A DNA stretch of 40,954 nt, taken from Dankookia rubra. GTDB taxonomy: Bacteria > Pseudomonadota > Alphaproteobacteria > Acetobacterales > Acetobacteraceae. The stretch spans positions 1 to 40,954 of the forward strand of contig NZ_SMSJ01000050.1 in NCBI RefSeq assembly GCF_004355005.1, written 5' to 3'. Of the stretch, positions 7,435-16,048 are shown piece by piece; within the stretch, counting starts at the first letter, position 1; each line of letters opens with the position of its first letter. The translations under genes and the position numbers were made by a program. The notes below the pieces were generated by a model, which saw only the letters and a program-made list of their open reading frames with translations, made no database searches and was not told the origin of the DNA.

Positions 7435-7983
7435 TCATTGCTCGGGCCGGTGGTATTCGACCACCACCTCGGCATCCGGCTGCACCCCGCGCAGCAGGGC
7501 GATGCGCTTGATCAGCTCCGACAGCCCCTGCAGCGACAGCAGGAAGAAGCCGACCGGCAGCAGGATCTTCACCGGCCAGCGCAGCAGGCCGCCGGCATTG
7601 GGCGAGCCCTCGCTGCGGACGAAGCTGTCGACGAAGAAGGGCCAGGTCATCCAGGCCAGCAGGGTCACCGCCGGCAGCATGAAGCAGATGAAGCCGAAGA
7701 CATCGACCCAGAGCCGGGCGCGCTCCGAGATGTTGCTGTAGAGGATGTCGACCCGCACGTGCTCATTGCGGAACAGCGTGTAGGACGCCCCCAGCATCAC
7801 CGTGGCGCCGAAGAGGTACCACTGCACCTCCAGCCAGGCGTTGGAGGAGTAGGAGATGCCGTAGCGGACGAAGGCGTTGCCGGCGCTGATCGCGCAGGCA
7901 AGCAGGACCGCCCAGTCGGCCAGCTTGCCGATCGCGGCGTTCAGCCTGTCCACGCCGCGACTGAAGGCGAGCAGGGGACCCAT
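7435..7983 (-). CDS. dctQ: TRAP transporter small permease DctQ
   Basis: The 182-residue protein is the small membrane subunit that bridges the binding protein and DctM. Four hydrophobic segments are seen: LADWAVLLACAISAGNAFVRY, the region around VQWYLFGATVMLGASYTL, VFGFICFMLPAVTLLAW, and ILLPVGFFLLSLQGLSELI. The motifs NAFVRYG, W-x-EVQWYLFG and RNEHVRVDI are typical of DctQ. The ATG at 7983 (MGPLLAFSRGVDRL) has GGGAGG 12 bases upstream; a longer frame to 8034 adds a basic, unlikely leader. It lies 63 bases after dctP and 112 before dctM. Confidence 0.92.
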   Translation of the reverse strand: MGPLLAFSRGVDRLNAAIGKLADWAVLLACAISAGNAFVRYGISYSSNAWLEVQWYLFGATVMLGASYTLFRNEHVRVDILYSNISERARLWVDVFGFICFMLPAVTLLAWMTWPFFVDSFVRSEGSPNAGGLLRWPVKILLPVGFFLLSLQGLSELIKRIALLRGVQPDAEVVVEYHRPEQ

Positions 7984-8046
7984 CTTTAGACCTAACCTCC
8001 CTGTGGCCCGCCCCCGCCGCGGCGGGGGCAGCACCGGACCAGCGTC

Positions 8047-9150
8047 TCAGCGGCGCTGTTGCTGTTCCTGAGCGTGCATGAAGTAAACGAAATTGTCGAA
8101 TGTGCTCTCGGCAACCCGGAACCATTGGAACTGGCTGTCGCGGAAGGCCTTCCACGGTTCGTAGACCTTACGGAAATTCTCGTTCTTCGCCGCGGTCTCG
8201 TCGTAGAGCTCGAAGGCTGCCTTGTAGCAGGCCTGCATTACCTCCCGCGGGAAGGGGCGAAGCTGGGTGCCGGCCGCAACCAGCCGGCGCAGCGCCTGCG
8301 GGTTCTGCACGTCGTACTTCGCCATGGTCTCGATCGTGCTGTCGCGGCAGGCGCTCTCGAGCGCGTCCTTGTACTGCTGCGGCAGTTCCTCCCACTTCGA
8401 CTTGCCGACGTAGAAGGACAGGTTCAGCGCGCCCTCCCACCAGCCGGGGTAGTAGTAGAAGGGCGCGACGCGCTGGAAGCCGAGCTTCTCGTCGTCATAG
8501 GGGCCAACCCATTCCGCGGCATCGATCGTCCCCTTCTCCAGCGAGGGGTAGATGTCGCCGCCGGCGATCTGCTGCGGCACCACGCCGAGCTTCTGCAGCA
8601 CGTTCCCGGCGAAGCCGCCGATCCGCATCTTCAGCCCGTTCAGGTCCTGGACGGTGCGGATCTCCTTGCGGAACCAGCCGCCCATCTGCGCGCCGGTGTT
8701 GCCGGCGGGCAGCGAGACCATGCTGTAGCCGGCGAAGAAGTCGCGCAGCAGCTCGCGCCCGCCACCGGCATTCAGCCAGGCGCTGGTCTGGCGCATGTTC
8801 ATCCCGAAGGGAATGGCGCCGTCGAAGGCGAAGGTCGGGTCCTTGCCGACGAAGTAGTAGCTGGCGGTATGGGCGCATTCCACCGTGCCGCCCTGCACCG
8901 CATCCGCGACCGCCAGGCCCGGCACCAGCTCGCCGGCGGCGAAGACGCGGATCTGGAATTTCCCGTCCGTCAGCGCCGCGACCCGCTTCGCCACGTGCTC
9001 GCCGGCGCCGTAGATGGTGTCGAGCGACTTGGGGAAGGAGGAAGCGCAGCGCCAGCGGATCTCCGGCAGCGTGCCCTGGGCAAGAGCGGGCGTAGCCAGC
9101 GCGGCGGACCCGAGAAGGGTCCCGCCGGCGATGAAACCGCGACGGTCCAT
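8047..9150 (-). CDS. dctP: TRAP transporter substrate-binding protein, TakP-like
   Basis: The 367-residue periplasmic protein starts MDRRGFIAGGTLLGSAALA, a twin-arginine-like or Sec signal with probable cleavage after TPALA. The mature part has DctP features: CASSFPKSLDTIYGAGEHV, FGMNMRQTSAWLNAGGG, and the substrate-site region VQDLNGLKMRIGGFAG then IAGGDIYPSLEKGTIDAAEW with GPYDDEKLGF and YYYPGWWEG. The latter stretches resemble TakP, the 2-oxo acid/monocarboxylate TRAP subfamily, so a 2-oxo or short organic acid is the likely cargo. An AGGGAGA ribosome site lies 11 bases before the ATG. It heads the dctPQM operon and is transcribed divergently from hyfB. Confidence 0.92.
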   Translation of the reverse strand: MDRRGFIAGGTLLGSAALATPALAQGTLPEIRWRCASSFPKSLDTIYGAGEHVAKRVAALTDGKFQIRVFAAGELVPGLAVADAVQGGTVECAHTASYYFVGKDPTFAFDGAIPFGMNMRQTSAWLNAGGGRELLRDFFAGYSMVSLPAGNTGAQMGGWFRKEIRTVQDLNGLKMRIGGFAGNVLQKLGVVPQQIAGGDIYPSLEKGTIDAAEWVGPYDDEKLGFQRVAPFYYYPGWWEGALNLSFYVGKSKWEELPQQYKDALESACRDSTIETMAKYDVQNPQALRRLVAAGTQLRPFPREVMQACYKAAFELYDETAAKNENFRKVYEPWKAFRDSQFQWFRVAESTFDNFVYFMHAQEQQQRR

Positions 9151-9319
9151 GGTAGCGAAATTCTCCCTGGCGCCCCCAAGCGGGAGCCGCAGGCGCGTAC
9201 CTAAACTCTCGGTGCTGGAAAGTTAAGGGTGTGTTTCGACTCGGTACGCGTCTGTGGCCCTCGCGCCGCTCGGGGCCGGCGGCTACACTCGGTCCCGTGA
9301 AAGCCCGCCTCCCGTCGCC
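9151..9319. promoter_or_regulatory. Divergent intergenic region, TRAP operon / hyf-like operon
   Basis: These 169 bases separate the minus-strand TRAP operon from the plus-strand hyfB-like gene. A -10-like TACACT at 9284-9289 would start transcription near 9296, 24 bases before the GTG at 9320, which argues against the longer hyfB start at 9254. The stretch ACCTAAACTCTCGGTGCTGG is the only other AT-richer part. No clear palindromic operator was recognised. Confidence 0.3.
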
Positions 9320-11335
9320 GTGCTGACGGCGCTAGCCCTCTGCCTCGGGGTCCTGGTCCTGCTCGGTGCCCTGGCGGTGCCGCTGGGCCGCCACCGCCAG
9401 GCGGGGCGGCTCGTCCACGGCGGATGCCTGATCGTGGCACTCGGGTTTGTTGCGGTGGCGCTCACCGCCCTGCTCGCCGGCGCCCCGGCCGAGCCGCTGG
9501 TCCTGCCCTTCGGCCCGCCCTGGGCGGCAGCGCGGCTCGGGCTCGACGGGCTGTCCGCCTGGTTCCTGCTGCTGCTCGGCGTCACCGGTGCCTGCGCCTC
9601 GTTCTTCGCCCTCGGCCACCCCCCCGGCCCGGCGCGGACGCTGCCGCCCTTCCCGCTCTTCCTCGCCGGCATGGCGCTGACCCTCGCCGCCACCGACGCC
9701 TTCGTCCTGCTGCTGGGCTTCGAGCTCATGTCGCTGGTGTCCTGGGCGCTGGTCGCGGCCGACCACGAAAAGCCGGAGAACCGGGCGGCGGCGCGGCTCT
9801 ACCTGATCTTCGCGGTGCTGGCCGGCGGCTGCCTGGTGCCGGCCTTCGGCCTGCTCGCCGGCAATGCCGGCGGCATCACCTTCGAGGCGATGCGCGCCGC
9901 GCCGCCCGAGGGCTGGGGCGCGGCCGCCGTCCTGGCCCTGGCCCTGGCCGGGGCCGGGGCCAAGGCCGGCCTCGTGCCCTTCCATGCCTGGCTGCCGCTG
10001 GCCCATCCGGCGGCGCCGAGCCACGTTTCGGCGCTGATGTCGGGCGCCATGACCAAGGTCGCGGTCTACGTGCTGGCGCGGCTGCTGCTCGACCTCTGCG
10101 GCCCGGCGCAGCCGTCCTGGTGGGGCATCCCGCTGCTGGTGCTGGGCGCGGGGTCGGCGCTGCTCGGCGCGCTGCGGGCCAACCTCGAGGACGACAGCAA
10201 GACCCTGCTGGCCTGCTCGACCATCGAGAACATCGGCTTCGTCGTGCTCGGCCTCGGCCTGGCGCTGGCCTTCCGCGGGGCCGACCTCGGCCCGCTGGCG
10301 GCGCTGGCCGCCGGCGCGGCGCTGCTGCACGCGCTGAACCACGGCGTCTTCAAGACCCTGCTCTTCCTCGTCGCGGGGGCCGTGCTGCACGGCGCGGGCA
10401 GCCGCAGGCTCGACCGGCTCGGCGGGCTGATCCATGCCATGCCGGTCACCGCCGGCTGCGCCCTGGTCGGGGCCGCCGCCGCCGCTTCCCTGCCGCCGCT
10501 CTCGGGCTTCGCCTCGGAATGGCTGCTGCTGCAGTCGCTGCTGGCGGGCTGGCGGGTCAGCGACATCGGCTTCCAGGTCATCACCGCCGCCGCCGCGGCG
10601 ATCGCCGCCATGGCGGCGGCGCTGGCCGCGGCGGCCATGCTGCGCCTGTTCGGCCTGGTCTTCCTCGGCCGTCCGCGCAGCCCGCGCGGCGCCGGCGCCG
10701 AGGAGGTCTCCGCCATCGAGCGCGGCGCCCTGCTGCTGCCGACCGCGCTCACCCTGCTCCTCGGCCTCTTCCCCGGGGTGCTGCTCGGCCTCGCCGCGCC
10801 GGCGCTGCGGGTGCTGACCGGCCGCCCGGCCGAGGCCCCGGCGCGCGGCGCCTGGCTGACCGCGGGCGAGGGCGCCGCGGGCTATGCCCCGCTTGCCGTC
10901 GCCCTGCTGCTGGCCGTCGCCTTCCTCGGCGTGGCGCTGCTGGTCCGGCGGCGGTCGCCCAATGCCACCCAGCGCGGCCCGGTCTGGAATTGCGGCTTCA
11001 TCGACGGGCCCTTCGGCCCCTTCGGCGACCCGCTGGCCCAGCCTTCCGCCGGCGGCATCGCCCAGCCGCTGCGCCGGATGCTGGGGGAGAACCTGCTGCG
11101 CGCGCGCGAGAGCGTCGAGATGCCGCGCCCCGGCGAAACCCGCCCCGGCCACTATGCCAGCAGCTTCGAGGATCCCTCCGGCCCGCTGCTGATCGCCCCC
11201 GCCGCGGCGCTGCGCGACCGCATCGCCGCCCAGGCGGAACGGCTGCGCGACCTGACGATACGGCAATGCCTCTCGCTCAGCTTCGCCGCCCTGGTCGGGC
11301 TGCTCGCCCTGCTGGCCTGGCTGGAGGCGGGCTGA
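9320..11335 (+). CDS. hyfB: HyfB-like antiporter/proton-pumping membrane subunit
   Basis: The protein (671 residues from the GTG at 9320; 693 if it starts at 9254) is a large polytopic subunit related to NuoL/M/N, MrpA/D and hydrogenase-4 HyfB. Key proton-channel residues are present: Glu in LLGFELMSLVSWALV, and two lysines in AGAKAGLVPFHAWLPLAHP and SGAMTKVAVY. The C-terminal part has the HyfB-specific segment VWNCGFIDGPFGPFG, where the protein reaches into the cytoplasm, and a final transmembrane helix. It should couple the catalytic module's redox reaction to ion translocation. It leads a six-gene operon, with one base between it and hyfC. The GTG start is chosen because it directly begins the first membrane helix and lies downstream of a -10-like box; it has no clear ribosome site. 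Confidence 0.85.
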   Translation: MLTALALCLGVLVLLGALAVPLGRHRQAGRLVHGGCLIVALGFVAVALTALLAGAPAEPLVLPFGPPWAAARLGLDGLSAWFLLLLGVTGACASFFALGHPPGPARTLPPFPLFLAGMALTLAATDAFVLLLGFELMSLVSWALVAADHEKPENRAAARLYLIFAVLAGGCLVPAFGLLAGNAGGITFEAMRAAPPEGWGAAAVLALALAGAGAKAGLVPFHAWLPLAHPAAPSHVSALMSGAMTKVAVYVLARLLLDLCGPAQPSWWGIPLLVLGAGSALLGALRANLEDDSKTLLACSTIENIGFVVLGLGLALAFRGADLGPLAALAAGAALLHALNHGVFKTLLFLVAGAVLHGAGSRRLDRLGGLIHAMPVTAGCALVGAAAAASLPPLSGFASEWLLLQSLLAGWRVSDIGFQVITAAAAAIAAMAAALAAAAMLRLFGLVFLGRPRSPRGAGAEEVSAIERGALLLPTALTLLLGLFPGVLLGLAAPALRVLTGRPAEAPARGAWLTAGEGAAGYAPLAVALLLAVAFLGVALLVRRRSPNATQRGPVWNCGFIDGPFGPFGDPLAQPSAGGIAQPLRRMLGENLLRARESVEMPRPGETRPGHYASSFEDPSGPLLIAPAAALRDRIAAQAERLRDLTIRQCLSLSFAALVGLLALLAWLEAG

Positions 11336-11336
11336 G

Positions 11337-12296
11337 GTGGAGACCTTCGGTGCCATCCTGACCCAGGTGCTGCACCTCGCGCTGATGCTGGCCGCCGCGC
11401 CGCTGGTGGTCGGCGTGACGCGCTGGCTGAAGGCACGGATGATGGGCAGGCGGGGCGCCTCCCCGCTGCAGCCGGCGCGCGACCTCGACAAGCTGCTGCG
11501 CAAGACGCCGGTGCTGGCGGAGAACGCCTCCCTCGTCTCGGAGGCCGCGCCCTATGCCGGCTTCGCCGCCTGCCTGGTGGCGATCGCCCTGGTGCCGAGC
11601 TTCGCGCGGGGCATGGCCTTCGCGCCCTTGTCGGACCTGATCCTGCTGGCCGGGCTGCTGGCCTTCGCCCGGATGGCGCTGGCACTCGCCGGGATGGATG
11701 TCGGCACTGCCTTCGGCGGGCTCGGCGCGGCGCGGGAGATGAGCTTCGCGGTTTTCGCCGAGCCGGCCCTGCTGCTCTGCGTGCTGACCTTCGCGATCCT
11801 CGCCGGGACCACCAACCTCGACCTGATCGCCACCACCATCCGCGACGGCGCGCTCGGCCTGCGCGTTTCGCTCGCCCTGGCGGCGATGGCGATGCTGGCG
11901 GTCGCCGTCGCCGAGAATGCCCGCATCCCCGTGGACAACCCGGCGACCCACCTGGAGCTGACCATGGTGCACGAGGCGATGCTGCTCGAGAGCAGCGGCC
12001 GGCACCTGGCCTTGTGGGAATACCAGTCGGCGCTGAGGCTGACATTGTGGCTGTCGCTGCTGGTCGCCGTCTTCCTGCCCTTCGGCGCGGCGCCGGAGGC
12101 GAGCGGCCCGCTGGCCTGGGCGGCCGGGCTGGTCGCCTGGCTGGCGAAGATGGGCGCGATGTGCCTCGGCCTGGCGGGCTTCGAGAGCGCGATCGCCAAG
12201 ATGCGGGTCTTCCGCGTGCCGGAGTTCCTCGGCGCCGCGCTGCTGCTGGCGCTGCTGGCGGCGGCGCTGCTCTTCGTCTCGACGGGGCTGGCGTGA
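11337..12296 (+). CDS. hyfC: HyfC-like (NuoH/EchB family) membrane anchor subunit
   Basis: The 319-residue protein has about eight hydrophobic segments and belongs to the NuoH/complex I subunit 1 family. It is the subunit that anchors the hydrophilic arm and contributes the quinone or first proton path. The family signature ENARIPVDNPATHLELTMVHEAM is intact at residues ~199-221, and RDLDKLLRK lies in the first cytoplasmic loop. The start is a GTG one base after the hyfB stop; the overlap geometry indicates coupling. It is followed by a 133-base gap holding three tandem hairpins before hyfE, the only sizeable break in this operon. Confidence 0.9.
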   Translation: METFGAILTQVLHLALMLAAAPLVVGVTRWLKARMMGRRGASPLQPARDLDKLLRKTPVLAENASLVSEAAPYAGFAACLVAIALVPSFARGMAFAPLSDLILLAGLLAFARMALALAGMDVGTAFGGLGAAREMSFAVFAEPALLLCVLTFAILAGTTNLDLIATTIRDGALGLRVSLALAAMAMLAVAVAENARIPVDNPATHLELTMVHEAMLLESSGRHLALWEYQSALRLTLWLSLLVAVFLPFGAAPEASGPLAWAAGLVAWLAKMGAMCLGLAGFESAIAKMRVFRVPEFLGAALLLALLAAALLFVSTGLA

Positions 12297-12313
12297 TGGT
12301 GCCGGCGGCAGGG

Positions 12314-12404
12314 CCAGAACGCGGACGGCGCGCGCCTTCGCGCGCCGAGGCCGGTTCTGCGGCCCGCGCGCAGTCGCGCGGAAGGCCAGGGCGCGGATGC
12401 GCCC
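12314..12404 (+). repeat. Three tandem GC-rich hairpins in the hyfC-hyfE gap
   Basis: Hairpin 1 has an 8-bp core, GGCGCGCG (12327-12334) with CGCGCGCC (12339-12346) and loop CCTT, plus an outer CAGAAC/GTTCTG pair (12315-12320 with 12354-12359). Hairpin 2 pairs CGCGCG (12365-12370) with CGCGCG (12375-12380) across CAGT, closed by GGCC/GGCC. Hairpin 3 pairs GGGCGC (12389-12394) with GCGCCC (12399-12404) across GGAT. No reading frame is supported here, and hyfD is absent at this place. Confidence 0.7.
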
Positions 12405-12429
12405 GCCCGCCGCTTGGGGGCATGACACA

Positions 12430-13098
12430 ATGACCTTCGGCCAGCTCCCCTACGACGTCGCGCATCTCCTCGGCGGGGGGATGCTGCTGCTGTCCTTCAT
12501 GCTGCTCTACCAGCGCCGGGTCGGCGCGGTGATCAACGCGCTGGCGATGCAGGGCGGCATCCTGGCCGCCGCCGCCGCCTGGCAGGGCGTGGTGCAGGAT
12601 GCGCCGCAGCTCTTCCTAACGGCGCTGATCGCCTTCGCCGCCAAGGCGGTGCTGATCCCGCTGGCGCTCCGCCACCTGCTGCGCCGGCTCGACCTGCACC
12701 GCACGGTGGAGACCGCGCTCGGCGTCGGGCCCAGCATGATCGCCGGCGTGGCGCTGGTGGCGCTGGCCATCCTGGTGGTGCTGCCGATCACCGCCGGCGT
12801 CCGCGCCATTGCGCGGGAGGACCTGGCGCTGGCGCTGTCCGTCGTGCTGCTCGGGATGCTGATGATGATCACCCGGCGCAATGCCATCCTGCAGGTGGTC
12901 GGGCTGATGACGCTGGAGAACGGGCTGATCCTGGCCGCGGTCGGCGTCGCCGGCATGCCGCTGGTGGTGGAGCTCTCCACCGCCGCGCTGGTGATGATGC
13001 TGCTGGTGGTCGGCGGCGTCTTCGTCTTCCAGATCCGCGAACGCTTCGACACCGTCGACATCGGCTTCCTCGAGCGCCACCGCGGGGAAAGCCCCTGA
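12430..13098 (+). CDS. hyfE: HyfE-like membrane subunit
   Basis: The 222-residue protein matches HyfE, a small multi-spanning subunit of hydrogenase-4-type complexes related at its core to NuoK. It has about seven hydrophobic segments, including LLSFMLLYQRRVGAVINALAMQGG at the start and the NuoK-like glutamate segment QVVGLMTLENGLILAAVGV (~residues 156-174). The C-terminus FQIRERFDTVDIGFLERHRG is typical. The ATG at 12430 (MTFGQLPYDVAHLLGGG) is preferred over 12397, which would add residues encoded by the third upstream hairpin. Its TGA shares a base with the ATG of hyfF, so translation is coupled. Confidence 0.88.
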   Translation: MTFGQLPYDVAHLLGGGMLLLSFMLLYQRRVGAVINALAMQGGILAAAAAWQGVVQDAPQLFLTALIAFAAKAVLIPLALRHLLRRLDLHRTVETALGVGPSMIAGVALVALAILVVLPITAGVRAIAREDLALALSVVLLGMLMMITRRNAILQVVGLMTLENGLILAAVGVAGMPLVVELSTAALVMMLLVVGGVFVFQIRERFDTVDIGFLERHRGESP

Positions 13099-14549
13099 TG
13101 CCCGCCGGCTTCCCGCTGCCTTGGGCGCTGGTCTTCCTGCCCTGGGTGGGGGCGCTGCTGCTGGTGGCGCTGCCGCGGGAGCGGCCCGCGGCGCTCGCCA
13201 ACATCGCCGTCTCCGCCGCCGGCTTCGTGCTCTCGCTGCTGCTGCTCTGGCATCCCGGCGGCACCCAGGGCTGGACGCATGTCGATGCGCTGAACCTGCC
13301 GTTGGTGGTGCTGTCCTTCCTAGTCGGCCTGACCACCGCGGTCTTCTCGCTCGGCGCCATCGCGGCGGAGCGCTTCGACCTGCTGCGGCTGCGCGCCTAC
13401 CACGTCGCCTTCCAGGTCTTCATGGGCGCCCAGGCCCTGGCGCTGCTGGCCGACAACATGGGCGTCATGTGGGTGGCGATCGAGATCGCGACGCTGGCCA
13501 GCGTGCTGATCGTCGCGGTGCACGGCACGCCGCCCGCCATCGAGGCCGCCTGGAAGCTCTTCATCCTCTGCGGCGTCGGCATCGCGCTGGCGCTGTTCGG
13601 CACCATCGTCCTCTACCTGGCGGCGCAGCCCTTCGTCGGCCATGGCGACAGCGGCCTCTCATGGACCGTGCTGCACGGCCTCGCCGCGCGCTGCGACCCG
13701 GGCGTGCTGAACCTCGCCTTCGTCTTCCTCCTCGTCGGCTACGGCACCAAGGCCGGCCTCGTGCCGCTGCATTCCTGGCTGCCGGACGCCGAGGCCGAGG
13801 GGCCGATCGCGATCTCCGCGGTGCTGTCCGGCCTGCTGCTGAACGCGGCGCTGCACGCGGTGCTGCGCGCCAAGGCGATCGTCGGCGCGCATCCCGACGC
13901 CGTCGCGCCGGGCCCCTTCCTGGTCGCCTTCGGCCTCGCCTCGCTCGGCCTCGCCGCCTTCGCGCTCTGGCGCCGGCGGGACGCGCGGCGCTTCTTCGCC
14001 TGGTCCAGCATCGAGCACATGGGCCTCGCGGCGCTCGCCTTCGGCCTCGGCGGGGCGACCGCGAACCTCGCGGGGCTGCTGCACATGCTCGGCCATTCGC
14101 TGGCGAAGTCGGCGGTCTTCTTCGGCGTCGGCCATGCGGCGCAGCTGAAGGGCTCGCAGAAGGTCGCCGACATCGGCGGCCTGGCCGCCTCGCATCCCGG
14201 GCTCGGCTGGGCGCTGGCGCTCGGCATCGCCGCCGTCGCCGGGCTGCCGCCCTTCGCGCTCTTCGCCAGCGAATTCCTGCTGCTGGTCGAGGCCGCGGCG
14301 ACCCGCTGGTGGCTCATCCTGCCGCTCGGCATCGGCCTGCTGACCGCGGCCGCGGCGAAGATCCACATGATGCAGGCGCTCTGCCTCGGCGACCCGACGC
14401 CTGACAGCGACGACGCGCCCCCGGCCTGGACCGAGCGCACCACGCTCGGGCCGATCTGGCTGCATCTCGGCCTTGCCCTGGCCCTCGGCGCGGCGCTGCC
14501 GGCCCCGCTCGCCGCCCTGCTCGACGCCGCCGCGAGGATCCCGGGATGA
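13098..14549 (+). CDS. hyfF: HyfF-like antiporter-type membrane subunit
   Basis: The 483-residue protein is the second NuoL/M/N-like subunit of the complex. It has around 14 hydrophobic segments and carries the conserved channel residues: Glu in VMWVAIEIATLASVLIV, Lys in GYGTKAGLVPLHSWLPDAEAE, and a later His/Lys pair in LLHMLGHSLAKSAVFFGVGH. WSSIEHMGLAALAFG is also family-typical. With hyfB it gives two potential ion-pumping modules, as in hydrogenase-4. The start ATG overlaps the hyfE stop (TGATG), and the stop overlaps the hyfG start by four bases. Confidence 0.9.
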   Translation: MPAGFPLPWALVFLPWVGALLLVALPRERPAALANIAVSAAGFVLSLLLLWHPGGTQGWTHVDALNLPLVVLSFLVGLTTAVFSLGAIAAERFDLLRLRAYHVAFQVFMGAQALALLADNMGVMWVAIEIATLASVLIVAVHGTPPAIEAAWKLFILCGVGIALALFGTIVLYLAAQPFVGHGDSGLSWTVLHGLAARCDPGVLNLAFVFLLVGYGTKAGLVPLHSWLPDAEAEGPIAISAVLSGLLLNAALHAVLRAKAIVGAHPDAVAPGPFLVAFGLASLGLAAFALWRRRDARRFFAWSSIEHMGLAALAFGLGGATANLAGLLHMLGHSLAKSAVFFGVGHAAQLKGSQKVADIGGLAASHPGLGWALALGIAAVAGLPPFALFASEFLLLVEAAATRWWLILPLGIGLLTAAAAKIHMMQALCLGDPTPDSDDAPPAWTERTTLGPIWLHLGLALALGAALPAPLAALLDAAARIPG

Positions 14550-16048
14550 GCCTGCCCGACCTGCTCCGCCGCGGCTCGCCGCAGGATTGCCGCCCCGTCC
14601 CGCGCTTCCTGCTGACCCGGCCGCAATGGGGCGCCCTGGCCGAGGACCTGGCGCGGGAGGACAGCACCGACCTGCTCGGGCTCTGGGCCGATCCCGGGAT
14701 GGTCCATGCGGCGCTCTGGGCGGAGGGCGCGCCGCACCTCGTCTCCTGCCCCGCGCCGGATGGCCGCTACCCCGCGCTGTCGCCGGCGCGGCCCGGCGCG
14801 GTGCGCCTCGAGCGGATGATCCACGACCTCTGGGGCCATGTCGCGGAGGGCGCGGTCGACCTCCGCCCCTGGCTCGACCACGGCCGCTGGCCCAGCATCG
14901 CGCCGCTCTCCACCCGGCCGGGCCCCGCCCCCTATCCGGTGCCGCAGCCGGTCTTCCTGGCCGTCGAGGGCGAGGGCGTGCACCAGATCCCGGTCGGCCC
15001 GGTGCATGCCGGCATCATCGAGCCCGGGCATTTCCGCTTCCACGTCCAGGGCGAGACGGTGGCGCGGCTGGAGGAGCGCCTGGGCTACCTGCACAAGGGG
15101 CATATCGGGCTGATGCTCGGCAAGCCGGTGCGGGTCGCCGCGAAATTCGGCGCCAGGCTCTCGGGCGATTCCACCGTCGCGCATGCATGGGCGTTCTCGA
15201 TGGCTGTGGAGCAGGCGCTGGAGGTGCAGCCCTCCCCCCGCGCCGCGGCGCTGCGCGGCGTGATGGCCGAGCTGGAGCGGCTCCACAACCACCTGAACGA
15301 CTGGGGCTTCGTCTGCAACGACGCCGCCTTCGCCTTCCCGCACGCGCGGGCCGGAGCGCTGCGCGAGGCGGTGCTGCGCGCCTGCGCCGCCGCCTTCGGC
15401 CACCGGCTGATGATGGACCGCGTGGTCCCCGGCGGCGTCACGGACGATCTGACGCCGGCCGGCGCCGCGGCGATCCTGGCGGCGCTCGAGGTGGTGGAGG
15501 CGGCGATCCCCGCGCTGGTCTCGATCTACGAGGGCCATGCCAGCCTGCAGGACCGCGTGGTCGGCACCGGCATCGTCGCGCCCGCGCTGGTCGCGCGCTT
15601 CGCCGCGGGGGGCCATGTCGGCCGTGCCTCCGGCCGCGGCTTCGATGCGCGCGCCGCGGCACCCTACGCGCCCTACGACACGGTGCCGCCGGTGGTGCCG
15701 GTGCTGACGCAGGGCGATGTCGATGCCCGCGTCCGCATCCGCATCGCCGAGCTCGGCGAAGCCATCCGCCTGGTCCGCGCCCTGCTCGCCGCCCTGCCGG
15801 AAGGCGAGTTGCAGCGCGCCCTGCCGCAGCGCGCCGGGGAAGGGATCGGGATGGTCGAGGGCTTCCGCGGGGATTGCCTGCACTGGGTCGCGCTGGACGA
15901 TGGCGGGCTGGTGCGGGCCGCTTTCCCGCGCGACCCGTCCTGGCTGCAATGGCCGCTGCTGGAAGCCGCGATCGAGGGCAACATCGTCGCCGACTTCCCG
16001 CTCTGCAACAAGAGCTTCAACTGTTCCTACAGCGGGGTGGACCTGTGA
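14546..16048 (+). CDS. hyfG: HyfG-like large subunit (NuoC+NuoD fusion) lacking the NiFe ligands
   Basis: The 500-residue protein fuses an N-terminal NuoC-like domain (about 1-115) to a 49-kDa/hydrogenase large-subunit domain. The latter begins VGPVHAGIIEPGHFRF and continues with ERLGYLHKGHIGLMLGK. In true group-4 hydrogenases, two cysteine pairs bind NiFe: RxCGxC near the start of this domain and DPCxxC at the C-terminus. Here the first motif reads RLSGDSTVAH (204-213), with Ser206 and Ser209 in place of both cysteines. The second reads FNCSYSG (491-497), with only C493 left and Ser496 instead of the fourth ligand. There is no C-terminal extension for maturation protease cleavage. It should not carry NiFe or make hydrogen, and its site more resembles the quinone pocket of complex I or an Ehr complex. 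Confidence 0.88.
   Translation: MSLPDLLRRGSPQDCRPVPRFLLTRPQWGALAEDLAREDSTDLLGLWADPGMVHAALWAEGAPHLVSCPAPDGRYPALSPARPGAVRLERMIHDLWGHVAEGAVDLRPWLDHGRWPSIAPLSTRPGPAPYPVPQPVFLAVEGEGVHQIPVGPVHAGIIEPGHFRFHVQGETVARLEERLGYLHKGHIGLMLGKPVRVAAKFGARLSGDSTVAHAWAFSMAVEQALEVQPSPRAAALRGVMAELERLHNHLNDWGFVCNDAAFAFPHARAGALREAVLRACAAAFGHRLMMDRVVPGGVTDDLTPAGAAAILAALEVVEAAIPALVSIYEGHASLQDRVVGTGIVAPALVARFAAGGHVGRASGRGFDARAAAPYAPYDTVPPVVPVLTQGDVDARVRIRIAELGEAIRLVRALLAALPEGELQRALPQRAGEGIGMVEGFRGDCLHWVALDDGGLVRAAFPRDPSWLQWPLLEAAIEGNIVADFPLCNKSFNCSYSGVDL

Noticed and set aside
4245-7511. A 1088-codon open frame on the plus strand
   Set aside because: It is a high-GC shadow running through the amidase in another frame and antisense to dctM and DUF4142, with low-complexity Arg/Asp/His-rich translation and no motif.
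9254-9319. Longer N-terminus of the HyfB-like protein
   Set aside because: The extra 22 residues are hydrophilic and unlike the family, and a -10-like box at 9284-9289 lies inside this stretch.
9332-11503. A 723-codon minus-strand frame opposite hyfB
   Set aside because: Antisense shadow with Gln/Arg/Gly-rich sequence; the plus strand has clear HyfB motifs.
12297-12429. A hidden hyfD remnant between hyfC and hyfE
   Set aside because: The gap is only 133 bases, made of hairpins, with no frame resembling a NuoL/M/N-type protein.
14546-16048. Functional group-4 NiFe hydrogenase
   Set aside because: Three of the four NiFe cysteine ligands are Ser, and no C-terminal processing tail or hyp genes are present.
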